DNA from: an uncultured SAR86 cluster bacterium
GTDB taxonomy: Bacteria; Pseudomonadota; Gammaproteobacteria; Magnimaribacterales; Magnimaribacteraceae
Direction of reading: 5' to 3'
NCBI GenBank assembly: GCA_902517565.1
Contig: CABYCU010000004.1
Location: forward strand, 1-64,000
DNA length: 64,000 bases
Positions 18,181-26,855 of this stretch are shown piece after piece (position 1 is the stretch's first letter; every line of letters begins with the position of its first letter). A program made the translations under genes and the position numbers. The notes under the pieces were generated by a model. That model was not told the origin of the DNA and did not search any database. It was given only the letters and a program-made list of their open reading frames with translations.

Positions 18181-19485
18181 GTGCTGGAGAAGATACCTTT
18201 AGTTGTTGGTCTTGGTGTAACAGGACAATCAATAATTAAATATTTATCCGAATCTTACAAAGAGCTTTTTGTAATTGAAGAATGGAGAGAAAATCCTTAC
18301 ATAGAGGAACTAAAAAAAAGTGAGATAAATTTTCATGTCAATCCACAAATAAATAATGATTTATTTCACAAGATTTCTGAAATCTACATCAGCCCTGGTA
18401 TTGCAAAAGAACATGAGATTTTTTCTTATGCAAAAACACATAAAATAAAAGTTTCCTCTGATATTGAAAAGTTCGTAAATATTAATGAGTCTGTAAAAGT
18501 TTTAGTATCCGGAACTAATGGAAAGACTTCTACTTGCTTGATGATAGAGTCACTTTTTCGGTTGGTTTTTCCTGATTTAAAGATCTCTGTTCTTGGAAAT
18601 ATTGGTAAACCTGTACTGTCTTGCATTAAGGATGATATAGACATTGCGATTATCGAAGTATCAAGTTTTCAATTAGAACTTTTGAATGAAATTCGGTTTG
18701 ATATTGGATTATTGCTCAATATCGAACAAGATCATATGGACATGCATTCAAGCTATGAAGATTATCAGAAGATTAAGTATTCAATCTTAGAAAAAGCTAG
18801 ATTTAATATATCTTTTGATAGGAAATATGCTCTTTTCAAAGACTCCTACACATATAGAGACATTGAAATGCCAAGAGAATTAATAGATTCTAAGGCTTTT
18901 AATGACTGGCCTTTGCATGACATTGATAACTTCAGGGCAAGTTTTGCTGTATTGAAATGTTATTGCGAAAATTTCCATAAGATATCTTTCAAAGAGATGA
19001 ATGTATCGGCGGAATTAGAAAAATTTTTTTTAGAATTTAAAAAACCGCCACATAGATTCGAATTAGTTAGCAACTCAAAGGGATTAAATTTTATTAATGA
19101 TTCTAAAGCGACTAATTTAGATGCAATGTTAAAAGCTATCAAGGCTACTAGAAGATTAAAAAAATCTGGAGATATATATTTGATATGTGGGGGCGATCTT
19201 AAGGGTCAAAAAATATCTTCAATAAATATCACAACAGTAGAAGATGTAGATAAGGCCTTTATATATGGACAAGATAAGGAAATACTCTCAAAAATGATGG
19301 GAAGTTATACTGACTGTCAACTTACAGACAATCTTGAAGAGGCCTTTAAAAAGTCTACAGATTTAGCTGGAGAGGATGATTGTATTTTGCTTTCACCTGG
19401 ATGCTCAAGTCTTGATATGTTCAGTAATTATCAAGAAAGAGGGGATAAATTTAGAAGTCTCATATCAGACCTTCAGGATGAATAG
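18181..19485 (+). CDS. murD: UDP-MurNAc-L-alanine:D-glutamate ligase MurD
   Basis: Adds D-glutamate to UDP-MurNAc-L-alanine. A GTG start at 18181, five bases after mraY, gives a product beginning MLEKIPLVVGLGVTGQSI, with the expected N-terminal nucleotide-sugar binding glycine motif. The ATP loop is [11 protein letters not shown] near 103-113. NDSKATNLDAMLKAI near 306-320 and LICGGDLKG near 336-344 belong to the C-terminal ligase domain, and LLSPGCSSLDMFSNYQERGDKF lies near 402-423. The 434-residue length is normal. The C-terminus overlaps ftsW by eight bases. Confidence 0.96.
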   Translation: MLEKIPLVVGLGVTGQSIIKYLSESYKELFVIEEWRENPYIEELKKSEINFHVNPQINNDLFHKISEIYISPGIAKEHEIFSYAKTHKIKVSSDIEKFVNINESVKVLVSGTNGKTSTCLMIESLFRLVFPDLKISVLGNIGKPVLSCIKDDIDIAIIEVSSFQLELLNEIRFDIGLLLNIEQDHMDMHSSYEDYQKIKYSILEKARFNISFDRKYALFKDSYTYRDIEMPRELIDSKAFNDWPLHDIDNFRASFAVLKCYCENFHKISFKEMNVSAELEKFFLEFKKPPHRFELVSNSKGLNFINDSKATNLDAMLKAIKATRRLKKSGDIYLICGGDLKGQKISSINITTVEDVDKAFIYGQDKEILSKMMGSYTDCQLTDNLEEAFKKSTDLAGEDDCILLSPGCSSLDMFSNYQERGDKFRSLISDLQDE

Positions 19486-20647
19486 AATTCCTTTCCTTGA
19501 GAACTTTGATTATCTAAAACTAGATTTCATTTTGATAACCTTATTTCTCGTGCTTAGTTTTTGCGGTTTATTGATTTTGGCCTCGGCTTCAGTACATTTT
19601 TCGCATTCGCTGTATGGCGACCCCGCAGCCGTTTTTAATAGACAATTCTTTTATTTTATTCTTGGGATATTCGGTTTACTTGTTCTTTTTCTAATCCCCT
19701 TAAGTTTTTGGTCAAAATACGACAGAGTATTAATTACTTTAGGATTTCTTCTTCTATTGTTAGTTTTTGTTCCAGGTATAGGCGTCGAGGTAAATGGAGC
19801 TAATCGATGGATTAGATTTGCAGGTATTGGGTTACAACCTTCAGAAGTAATGAAATTTTTAAGTATACTTTACGTATCTTGCTACTCTGTCAGAAGGATT
19901 AAAGACATTCAAACACATTGGTTAGGTTTTTTTAGGCCAGCATTAATAATAGTAAGTATTATTAGTGTTATTTTAATTCAACCCGACTTAGGCTCCTCCG
20001 CAGTCATATTTGTATCTGTCTTAGGAGTCTTATTCGTTGCGGGTGTAAAAATAAGACAATTTTTGATTGTAGCCATTTTAGGTCTTATAGGAATTTCCTT
20101 GATGATCATTTTTGTACCTTGGAGATGGGAAAGGATTATTTCTTTCGTCGACCCTTGGAGCAATCCATGGGGTAGTGGTTATCAACTTACTTTATCTTTG
20201 ATGTCTATAGGGCGAGGTGACTGGTTCGGTGTGGGATTTGGACAGGGCCTGATGAAAATGGGATATCTTCCGGATGCACATACAGATTTTATATTCGCGG
20301 TGATTGTAGAGGAGACTGGTATTTTAGGAGGACTTTTAATTATTTCTCTTTTATTTGGATTATCTTTTAGGGTATTCTCTATTGGCAGAGACTCTTTAAT
20401 AAGAAAGAATTTCTTTGGTTTTTATTTTTCTTATGGAGTTGCCTTGTTGCTTGGTTTGCATACGTTTATAAATGTTGGAGTAGCATGCGGACTTTTACCT
20501 ACAAAAGGATTAACTCTTCCTTTAATAAGTGCAGGCGGCACAAATCTTATAATTGTTTGTTTAATGATGGGCATTATACTAAGAGTTGACTACGAAAATA
20601 AAAATTCTATGCCACTTCCCCATTTTAAACGAAGAGCACACTTCTAA
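19478..20647 (+). CDS. ftsW: Septal peptidoglycan glycosyltransferase FtsW
   Basis: SEDS-family glycan polymerase and partner of FtsI. The start at 19478 (MNRIPFLENFDYLK) overlaps the murD stop by eight bases and is preferred over an in-frame ATG at 19376, which would add 34 residues read from inside murD. The 389-residue protein has about ten helices, GVEVNGANRWIRF near 105-117, LQPSEVMKF near 121-129, QPDLGSS near 167-173, and LPTKGLTLPLISAGGTN near 340-356, all typical of SEDS proteins. It is followed by murG with a one-base overlap. Confidence 0.96.
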   Translation: MNRIPFLENFDYLKLDFILITLFLVLSFCGLLILASASVHFSHSLYGDPAAVFNRQFFYFILGIFGLLVLFLIPLSFWSKYDRVLITLGFLLLLLVFVPGIGVEVNGANRWIRFAGIGLQPSEVMKFLSILYVSCYSVRRIKDIQTHWLGFFRPALIIVSIISVILIQPDLGSSAVIFVSVLGVLFVAGVKIRQFLIVAILGLIGISLMIIFVPWRWERIISFVDPWSNPWGSGYQLTLSLMSIGRGDWFGVGFGQGLMKMGYLPDAHTDFIFAVIVEETGILGGLLIISLLFGLSFRVFSIGRDSLIRKNFFGFYFSYGVALLLGLHTFINVGVACGLLPTKGLTLPLISAGGTNLIIVCLMMGIILRVDYENKNSMPLPHFKRRAHF

Positions 20648-21711
20648 TGGTTATACTAATAATAGCAGGCGGAACAGGAGGTCATGTCTATCCAGCATTA
20701 AGTATTGCCCAAGAATTTAATAACAACGGCAATTCTATTTCATGGATAGGTCAGGAGAACAGTCTAGAAGAGAGGATTTGCTATGATGAAAAGTATTCTT
20801 TCTATCCAATAAGAGCTAGAGGGTTCTTGGGCAAAGGCTTAATAGGCAAAATTACTGCTATTTATTTCTTAACAAAAGCATTAATAAAAAGTCTATTCTT
20901 ATTAAATTCAATTAAACCTGACTTGATTATATCTACTGGGGGTTATGTCAGTATTGCTCCGGGCTTGGTCGGGTCACTTTTCTATCCATTATTTATTCAC
21001 GAACAAAATAGTATCGCTGGACTCGCTAATAAAATTCTACACTCTAGATCGAGAATAACTTTCGAGGCATTTCCTCTAACTTTTAGCAATTTGAGAAATA
21101 AGGTGAAAAGTGTTGGAAATCCTATCAGAGCAGATATTAAAAATTTGGCTCTCTCTGCTGCATCAGACCTTTCGAAGTTCAAAATTTTAGTTTTGGGAGG
21201 TAGTCAAGGCTCGCAACAGATAAATGATATTCTTTGTAGAGCTCTTGAAGATAAAATAATCCCACCCGATTGGTCTTTTACTCATCAAACTGGAAGATTG
21301 GAATGTGCTAACTTGATAGAGGTTTATGAAAAATGCGGTGTTGAGTTTGCAATTAAAGAATACATAAAAGATATATCAGAAGAGTACAAAAATTGTGATA
21401 TTGTGATTTCAAGATCTGGAGCTATGACCGTCAGTGAGATATGCGCTGCTGGCAAGCCATCGATTCTTTTACCACTTCCATGGTCCTCAGATAATCATCA
21501 ATATCTGAACGCAAACTATCTTGTTGAGAAAGGTGCATCGGAGATAATTGAATCTGACATATCTAATTCTGAAAAACTTTTTGACCTATTAATTGAATTA
21601 GAAAAGAATCATAATAGACGCGATTCCATGATGAAATCAGCTTCCATGGTTTTTCCTGAATCCGCCTCTGAGAATATTTATAAGATTATTAATGAATCCC
21701 TCAAAATATAG
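20647..21711 (+). CDS. murG: UDP-GlcNAc:lipid I GlcNAc transferase MurG
   Basis: Peripheral membrane GT-B glycosyltransferase that makes lipid II. The 354 residues start with VILIIAGGTGGHVYPALSIA (2-21), the acceptor-site glycine loop, followed by WIGQENSLEERI and ARGFLGKG. HEQNSIAGLANKIL near 118-131 and VLGGSQGSQQINDIL near 182-196 are MurG signatures, and SRSGAMTVSEICAAGKPSILLPLPWSSDNHQ near 257-287 binds UDP-GlcNAc. The length matches E. coli. The 3' end overlaps the murC start by 20 bases. Confidence 0.97.
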   Translation: MVILIIAGGTGGHVYPALSIAQEFNNNGNSISWIGQENSLEERICYDEKYSFYPIRARGFLGKGLIGKITAIYFLTKALIKSLFLLNSIKPDLIISTGGYVSIAPGLVGSLFYPLFIHEQNSIAGLANKILHSRSRITFEAFPLTFSNLRNKVKSVGNPIRADIKNLALSAASDLSKFKILVLGGSQGSQQINDILCRALEDKIIPPDWSFTHQTGRLECANLIEVYEKCGVEFAIKEYIKDISEEYKNCDIVISRSGAMTVSEICAAGKPSILLPLPWSSDNHQYLNANYLVEKGASEIIESDISNSEKLFDLLIELEKNHNRRDSMMKSASMVFPESASENIYKIINESLKI

Positions 21712-23083
21712 GTTAAATAACATACATTTTATAGGTATTGGCGGCAGTGGTATGAGCGGTATCGCTGAGGTGCTTAATAATTTAGGTTACAAGATATCTG
21801 GTTCCGATAGCTCAAAGTCTTCCAACACTCTTAGGCTCGAGAATCTAGGTATTACGATTAACTACGAACATAAGTCATCAAATTTGAACGGAATAGATAT
21901 GGTAGTTAGGTCAACAGCAATAGCTGATAATAATCCAGAAGTGATTGAGGCCAAAAAAAGATTAATCCCTGTATTGGCAAGAGCAGAAATGCTTTCTAGT
22001 TTAATGAATAATAAGAGAGGAATAGCTATAGCTGGAACTCACGGAAAGACAACAACAACTAGTTTAGTGGCTTCTATTATGAGTGACGCTAGTCTTGATC
22101 CAACCTTTGTAAACGGTGGAATAATTAATAGCTTCAATTCAAATGCTCAATTGGGTAAAGGGGAGTACCTTATAGCTGAAGCAGATGAGAGTGATAAATC
22201 ATTTTTATTACTTCAACCCTCACTATCCGTAATCACTAATATTGAACCAGATCATTTAGTTAATTATGATAATAGTTTTCAGAATTTGAAAGATGCCTTT
22301 TTGGAATTTATCAAACGTCTTCCTTTCAATGGTCTATCTATTGTTTGTGGAGATGATGCTGTAATAAGAGAGTTAAAGATTAATTTTCAAAGACCCCATA
22401 TAAGCTACGGTTTTAAATCAGATAATGATTATGTGCTATCAGAATATAGTTCAGATGGTACAAAATCCACTTTTAAGATGACGTCTGATTCAGAATCTAT
22501 AAATTTTAAGCTCAATATGATGGGTAAACATAATGTATTGAATGCTGCGGCAGCTTCAATCTTGTGTCTGCAAGAAGGTATATCCGTTGAAGTTATTCAA
22601 GATTCTCTTAATAATTTTATGGGCATCGATAGACGCATGCAGATTTTGGGCAAACAGTTTATTGATGATTATTCTTGTGTTTATATTGATGATTATGGCC
22701 ATCACCCAACGGAAATCGAAAAAACAATCGAAGCAATTAGAGATTCATATCCTGACTATAATCTTGTAATGGTTTTTCAACCTCACAGATTTACTAGAAC
22801 AAATGATTTATATGCGGAATTTGTGGAAGTCTTAAGACAAGTTGATGATTTAATGCTTCTTGATATTTATTCAGCTGGAGAGAAAGAGATAAAAGGTATA
22901 GATAGTGATAGTTTAAAAAAGTCATTAATTGAGTCTGGATTCCATCGCGTACAGTTGTTTAGAGATAATCAGATAGTGATTAAAGCGATAGGTCAAAACA
23001 TCAACTCAGATACAGTTTTTGTTTGTCAAGGTGCAGGAGATATATCTGCAATCAGTCAACAAATCACTAAAGATTTTTTTTGA
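21692..23083 (+). CDS. murC: UDP-MurNAc:L-alanine ligase MurC
   Basis: First amino-acid ligase of the murein precursor pathway. The 463-residue protein starts with NIHFIGIGGSGMSGIAEVL (9-27) and has the ATP loop IAGTHGKTTTTSL near 110-122, DESDKSFL near 164-171, NIEPDHLVNY near 182-191, and YIDDYGHHPTEIEKTIEA near 330-347. The ATG at 21692 lies inside the end of murG; conservation begins only eight codons later, so the precise start is slightly uncertain. ddl begins two bases after the stop. Confidence 0.97.
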   Translation: MNPSKYRLNNIHFIGIGGSGMSGIAEVLNNLGYKISGSDSSKSSNTLRLENLGITINYEHKSSNLNGIDMVVRSTAIADNNPEVIEAKKRLIPVLARAEMLSSLMNNKRGIAIAGTHGKTTTTSLVASIMSDASLDPTFVNGGIINSFNSNAQLGKGEYLIAEADESDKSFLLLQPSLSVITNIEPDHLVNYDNSFQNLKDAFLEFIKRLPFNGLSIVCGDDAVIRELKINFQRPHISYGFKSDNDYVLSEYSSDGTKSTFKMTSDSESINFKLNMMGKHNVLNAAAASILCLQEGISVEVIQDSLNNFMGIDRRMQILGKQFIDDYSCVYIDDYGHHPTEIEKTIEAIRDSYPDYNLVMVFQPHRFTRTNDLYAEFVEVLRQVDDLMLLDIYSAGEKEIKGIDSDSLKKSLIESGFHRVQLFRDNQIVIKAIGQNINSDTVFVCQGAGDISAISQQITKDFF

Positions 23084-23084
23084 G

Positions 23085-24035
23085 ATGAATGCTGAAGCTT
23101 TGCAACAAAAAAATATTCTGGTTCTCTCCGGAGGATGGTCAGCTGAAAGAGAAATTTCTCTTCGATCGGGATCTGCTGTAGCTGAAGCTTTAGCTAGAAA
23201 TAATATAGCTTTTACTCATTTAGACTTAAAATCAAAAGAAGATGCTATCAACATAACAGATCAATATGATTTAGCTTTTATAGCCTTGCATGGAAGAGGT
23301 GGAGAGGATGGCTATATTCAAGAAATCCTAGAATCAAAGAGTATTAAATATACAGGAAGCGATTCAATGGCATGTAAAACCTCCTTGAATAAAATTGAAG
23401 CTAAGAAGATATGGAGAGATTTACTTCTGCCTACACCTGATTTCGTTGAAATTACCCAAGTAGGTCAACCTCAAATGAAGTTAACACCTCATTTATCTGG
23501 AGAAGATGATATTACAGCTTTAGATAAAAGCTTTGTAGTTAAACCTGCAAATGAAGGTTCTAGTTTCGGAATATCTATTGTAAAGCCAGGTATTGGAACA
23601 CTTGAAGATGCTTTGTTAGAGGCCTCTAAATTTGATTCTTCTATCTTGGTTGAGGCTTTTGTAGAGGGTAGGGAGTTAACAGTCTCTATTCTGGATAATG
23701 AAGTTTTTCATCCTATTTATATAGTACCTTCTGGAGAGTTTTATGATTATGATTCTAAATATTCAAATTTAGGGACTGAATATATTAAAGCGGATCTATC
23801 TCCTAAAAAGCTAGAAGAAATTAAAGATTATGCCTGGCATGCATTTTCTTCTTTGGAGTGCAAAAACTGGGGAAGGGTAGATTTTATTGAAGATTTGGAA
23901 GGTAATTTCCAAATAATTGAAGTGAATACTGTACCAGGCTTAACAGAGACAAGTTTATTTCCTAAAGCTGCTTCTTATGCGGGTTTATCTTTTGATGAGG
24001 TAGTTATCAAGGTACTTCTTTTGTCTTGCAAATAA
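23085..24035 (+). CDS. ddl: D-alanine:D-alanine ligase
   Basis: ATP-grasp enzyme making the D-Ala-D-Ala dipeptide used by MurF. The start at 23085 (MNAEALQQKNILVLSGGWSAEREISL) lies two bases after murC; a longer frame from 23019 would run inside murC. The 316 residues include LHGRGGEDGYIQEIL near 71-85, FVVKPANEGSSFGI near 149-162, and VDFIEDLEGNFQIIEVNTVPGLTETSLFPKAA near 266-297, which holds the magnesium ligands and the NTxPGxT motif. It closes the dcw cluster here, since ftsQAZ lies upstream instead of downstream. Confidence 0.96.
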   Translation: MNAEALQQKNILVLSGGWSAEREISLRSGSAVAEALARNNIAFTHLDLKSKEDAINITDQYDLAFIALHGRGGEDGYIQEILESKSIKYTGSDSMACKTSLNKIEAKKIWRDLLLPTPDFVEITQVGQPQMKLTPHLSGEDDITALDKSFVVKPANEGSSFGISIVKPGIGTLEDALLEASKFDSSILVEAFVEGRELTVSILDNEVFHPIYIVPSGEFYDYDSKYSNLGTEYIKADLSPKKLEEIKDYAWHAFSSLECKNWGRVDFIEDLEGNFQIIEVNTVPGLTETSLFPKAASYAGLSFDEVVIKVLLLSCK

Positions 24036-24111
24036 ATAAACTTACCCATAAAATGCTGCCAAACCTTGCTCTACATTAATTAAATGAGAGCTATTAACCA
24101 AAAGGAAAATA

Positions 24112-24594
24112 ATGAGAAACTACGAAATAATCTTTTTAGTCCATCCTGATCAATCAGATCAGACTTCAGCCATCATTTCTAAGTTAGATAGCTTAGTTAA
24201 AGACTCGGGCGGTAACGTTCACCGTTCCGAAAATATTGGAAATAGGAAATTAGCATATCCCATTCAGGATCAATTCAAAGCCAGCTATGGCCTTTTAAAC
24301 ATTGAATGCGATCAACAGACTATAGATGAAATAAAGAACTCCTTTAAATTTAATGACTCGATTATTAGAAACCTCGTTCTTAGCACAAACAAAGTGCGCA
24401 AAGATACTTCTGCGCTGCTAGTTCAAACTAAAGAGGATAATGATAAAGATTCTTATCAAGAAGCAAGAGATGCGGCAAACAAAGCGGTAGAGAAAGAAGC
24501 ACAAGATGCATCTAAAACAACTGATAAGTCTGTTAAGTCTGAAGTAAAAACTGATGAAACCCCAAAAGAAGAAGTTAAAGAGGAGAGAGAATAA
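24112..24594 (+). CDS. rpsF: 30S ribosomal protein S6
   Basis: S6 pairs with S18 on the platform of the small subunit. Residues 1-100 show the S6 fold: [40 protein letters not shown] and a [13 protein letters not shown] segment. After that comes a 50-60-residue tail rich in Lys, Glu, Asp and Ala and ending KEEVKEERE, giving 160 residues; such acidic tails occur in other Gram-negative S6 proteins, where RimK may glutamylate the end. AAGGAAAA precedes the ATG. A weak promoter-like pair (TTGCAA near 24026, CATAAA near 24048) lies upstream. priB is absent between rpsF and rpsR. Confidence 0.96.
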   Translation: MRNYEIIFLVHPDQSDQTSAIISKLDSLVKDSGGNVHRSENIGNRKLAYPIQDQFKASYGLLNIECDQQTIDEIKNSFKFNDSIIRNLVLSTNKVRKDTSALLVQTKEDNDKDSYQEARDAANKAVEKEAQDASKTTDKSVKSEVKTDETPKEEVKEERE

Positions 24595-24857
24595 TGGCTA
24601 AAAAGCAGAAGAAAAATTTTAAGAGAAAAAGTGATTTCGATAACAGACCAAAATATTGTAAATTTACTACTTTAGGAATTGAAGAAATAGATTTTAAAGA
24701 TATAAAGCTTCTCAAAGAGTACATCACTGAGACAGGAAAGATAATTCCTGCAAGAATGACAGGCACTTCAGCCAAATATCAAAGACAACTCAACAAAGCT
24801 GTTAAAAGAGCAAGACATTTGGCGCTCTTACCTTATACAGATTCACATTATAATTAA
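24594..24857 (+). CDS. rpsR: 30S ribosomal protein S18
   Basis: Small basic protein of the 30S platform. The 87-residue sequence has a basic N-terminus ([13 protein letters not shown]), then [44 protein letters not shown] with the diagnostic GKIIPARxTG and YQRQL stretch, and the final [11 protein letters not shown]. The ATG overlaps the rpsF stop by one base, as expected for the S6-S18 pair. The N-terminus is somewhat longer than in E. coli (75 residues). Confidence 0.97.
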   Translation: MAKKQKKNFKRKSDFDNRPKYCKFTTLGIEEIDFKDIKLLKEYITETGKIIPARMTGTSAKYQRQLNKAVKRARHLALLPYTDSHYN

Positions 24858-24860
24858 GCT

Positions 24861-25316
24861 ATGGAAGTAATACTTTTAGAAAAAGTTGCCCAATTGGGCG
24901 ATCCCGGAGATCTTGTTAATGTTAAATCTGGATACGGTAGAAACTTTCTGATTCCTACAGGTAAGGCAGTAAGGGCCGATGAAGAAAATAAAGCCGAGTA
25001 TGAGAAAAGAAAAGAAGCTCTGCTATCTGCTGAAGCCGGTAGAAAAGATGCTGCAACTAAACAAGCAGAATCTATTGGCTCTCTATCCATTGGCATAACA
25101 GCGCCCGTCTCAGAGGAAGGAACTCTATATGGTTCTATTGGTACTCGTGAGATATCAGAAGCCTTGCATGAAAAGGGTTTTGAAATTGAGAAAAGTGCTG
25201 TCAGATTGCCAGAAGGTGTATTGAAAGAAGTGGGTGAATACTCTATTGATCTTGAGTTACATCCTGAAGTTATAACGACTATTACTCTTTTAGTATCCGC
25301 CTCTGACGAAAGTTAA
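24861..25316 (+). CDS. rplI: 50S ribosomal protein L9
   Basis: Elongated large-subunit protein with two RNA-binding globules joined by a long helix. The 151 residues begin MEVILLEKVAQLGDPGDLVNVKSGYGRNFLIPTGKAV, the L9 N-terminal signature, followed by the charged connecting helix (about 40-75) and the C-terminal domain with LYGSIGTREISEAL. Length is close to E. coli (149). It starts three bases after rpsR. The 62-bp gap to dnaB has only a small CTCC/GGAG hairpin without a T run, so read-through into dnaB is plausible. Confidence 0.97.
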   Translation: MEVILLEKVAQLGDPGDLVNVKSGYGRNFLIPTGKAVRADEENKAEYEKRKEALLSAEAGRKDAATKQAESIGSLSIGITAPVSEEGTLYGSIGTREISEALHEKGFEIEKSAVRLPEGVLKEVGEYSIDLELHPEVITTITLLVSASDES

Positions 25317-25378
25317 AAAGTCACTTGTTTTAAACTCCTCCAAATGGGAGAATTGAAGACTTTCCCAAAAAAAAGGTT

Positions 25379-26773
25379 ATGGCGTTAGAAACTTTATCAA
25401 ATCGAGAATTACCCTACTCAACAGAAGCTGAGAAAGCTGTCTTAGGGGGGATCATGCTCAAAAATGAAACCTGGGATATTATTTCTGATTTAGTAAAAGA
25501 GGATGATTTTCATAAAGAAGAACATAAATTAATTTATAGAACAATTAATGATCTTCAAGACGCAGGAAGACCTGTTGATGTAATTACGGTTCAGGAAGCT
25601 ATTGAAGGGAATGGTGACCTCCCTAAGTTAATTAATAGTGGCGGAAAAGATTACCTAGCTCTGCTCGCAAAAGAGACCCCAAGTGTAGCTAACATTCAAA
25701 GCTATGCTGATATTATTAAGCAAAGATCTAATTTAAGAAGATTAATAATAGCTGCAGATAATATTTCCAAAGTTGCTAAAGAATCTGATGCTTCTGGTAG
25801 TGATAGAATAATCGATGAAGCTGAAGAGAAAATCTTAAGTTTAAGAGATGACTTAAACAGATCAGTAGGTCCAAGAGAAGTTAAAGAACTACTAGGGCCA
25901 GTTTACGCAGATATTCAAGAATCCTCTGAGAGTGGAAACTCTTTAGTAGGGGTCAGCACGGGTTTTACAGAAATCGATGAGGTTACCTTAGGCTTTCAAA
26001 AATCTGATCTAATAATCATTGCTGGAAGACCATCAATGGGTAAAACAGCATTTGCTTTCAACATAGCTGAAAATGTTGCGCGTCAAACCGACCAGACGGT
26101 CTTACTGTTCAGCATGGAAATGTCCTCCGAACAAGTTGTAAGAAGATTCATTTCTAGTATATCTAGTATTGACCTACAAAGACTCATGAGAGGTCAGCTA
26201 GAAGAAAATGATTGGGAAGGTATAGACAAAGCTCTTTCTGTATTAAGCCAAAAAAGAATCTTATTGGATGATACTCCAGCACTATCACCTTCAGAAATAA
26301 GAGCCAGAGCTCGAAGAGTAAAAAGAGAACACCCAGATTTAGCGATGATAGTTATTGACTATCTTCAATTGATGCAAGTACCAGGTAGTGGCGATAATAG
26401 GGTTTCAGAAATAAGCGAAATCAGTAGATCTCTTAAGGCTTTAGCTAAAGAACTTAATGTTCCTGTCATAGCTTTATCTCAGCTAAATAGAGCAGTTGAA
26501 ACAAGACCCAATAAACGCCCTATTTTAGCTGATTTAAGAGATTCAGGAGCAATTGAACAAGATGCAGATGTAATTGCTTTTCTCTATAGACATTCTTATT
26601 ACGATCCTACAGATCTAGAGAGTAAAGGAAAAGCGGAAGTGAATATTGCAAAGCAAAGGAATGGACCGACAAAAGCCGTACCAGTGGCTTTTATAGAAAA
26701 TACTGCTACTTTTCAGAATCTTGCAAAGAGCGATAGGTTTCCTCCCCAGTATTATGATGAGAATGAGGATTGA
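25379..26773 (+). CDS. dnaB: Replicative DNA helicase DnaB
   Basis: Hexameric 5'-3' helicase that unwinds DNA at the replication fork. The 464-residue product has the N-terminal primase-interacting domain (STEAEKAVLGGIMLKNETWD, about 14-33), a linker helix and the RecA-like motor: Walker A GRPSMGKTAFAFNIA near 216-230, the H1a-type LLFSMEMSSEQVVRRF near 243-258, Walker B MIVIDYLQLM near 323-332, ALSQLNRAVETRPNKRP near 363-379 and DLRDSGAIEQDAD near 383-395. No intein is present. The position after rpsF-rpsR-rplI is standard. Confidence 0.98.
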   Translation: MALETLSNRELPYSTEAEKAVLGGIMLKNETWDIISDLVKEDDFHKEEHKLIYRTINDLQDAGRPVDVITVQEAIEGNGDLPKLINSGGKDYLALLAKETPSVANIQSYADIIKQRSNLRRLIIAADNISKVAKESDASGSDRIIDEAEEKILSLRDDLNRSVGPREVKELLGPVYADIQESSESGNSLVGVSTGFTEIDEVTLGFQKSDLIIIAGRPSMGKTAFAFNIAENVARQTDQTVLLFSMEMSSEQVVRRFISSISSIDLQRLMRGQLEENDWEGIDKALSVLSQKRILLDDTPALSPSEIRARARRVKREHPDLAMIVIDYLQLMQVPGSGDNRVSEISEISRSLKALAKELNVPVIALSQLNRAVETRPNKRPILADLRDSGAIEQDADVIAFLYRHSYYDPTDLESKGKAEVNIAKQRNGPTKAVPVAFIENTATFQNLAKSDRFPPQYYDENED

Positions 26774-26855
26774 TAACTAAATTCCTTAATGTTTAAAAAT
26801 ATTACTTTCGTTAAGATTTCTAGAATTATCACAACTGACATACAATAAAATAAAT

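Noticed and set aside
25316..25378. Possible terminator between rplI and dnaB
   Set aside because: The AAAGTC/GACTTT and CTCC/GGAG pairs are short, and an A run, not a T run, follows on the coding strand.
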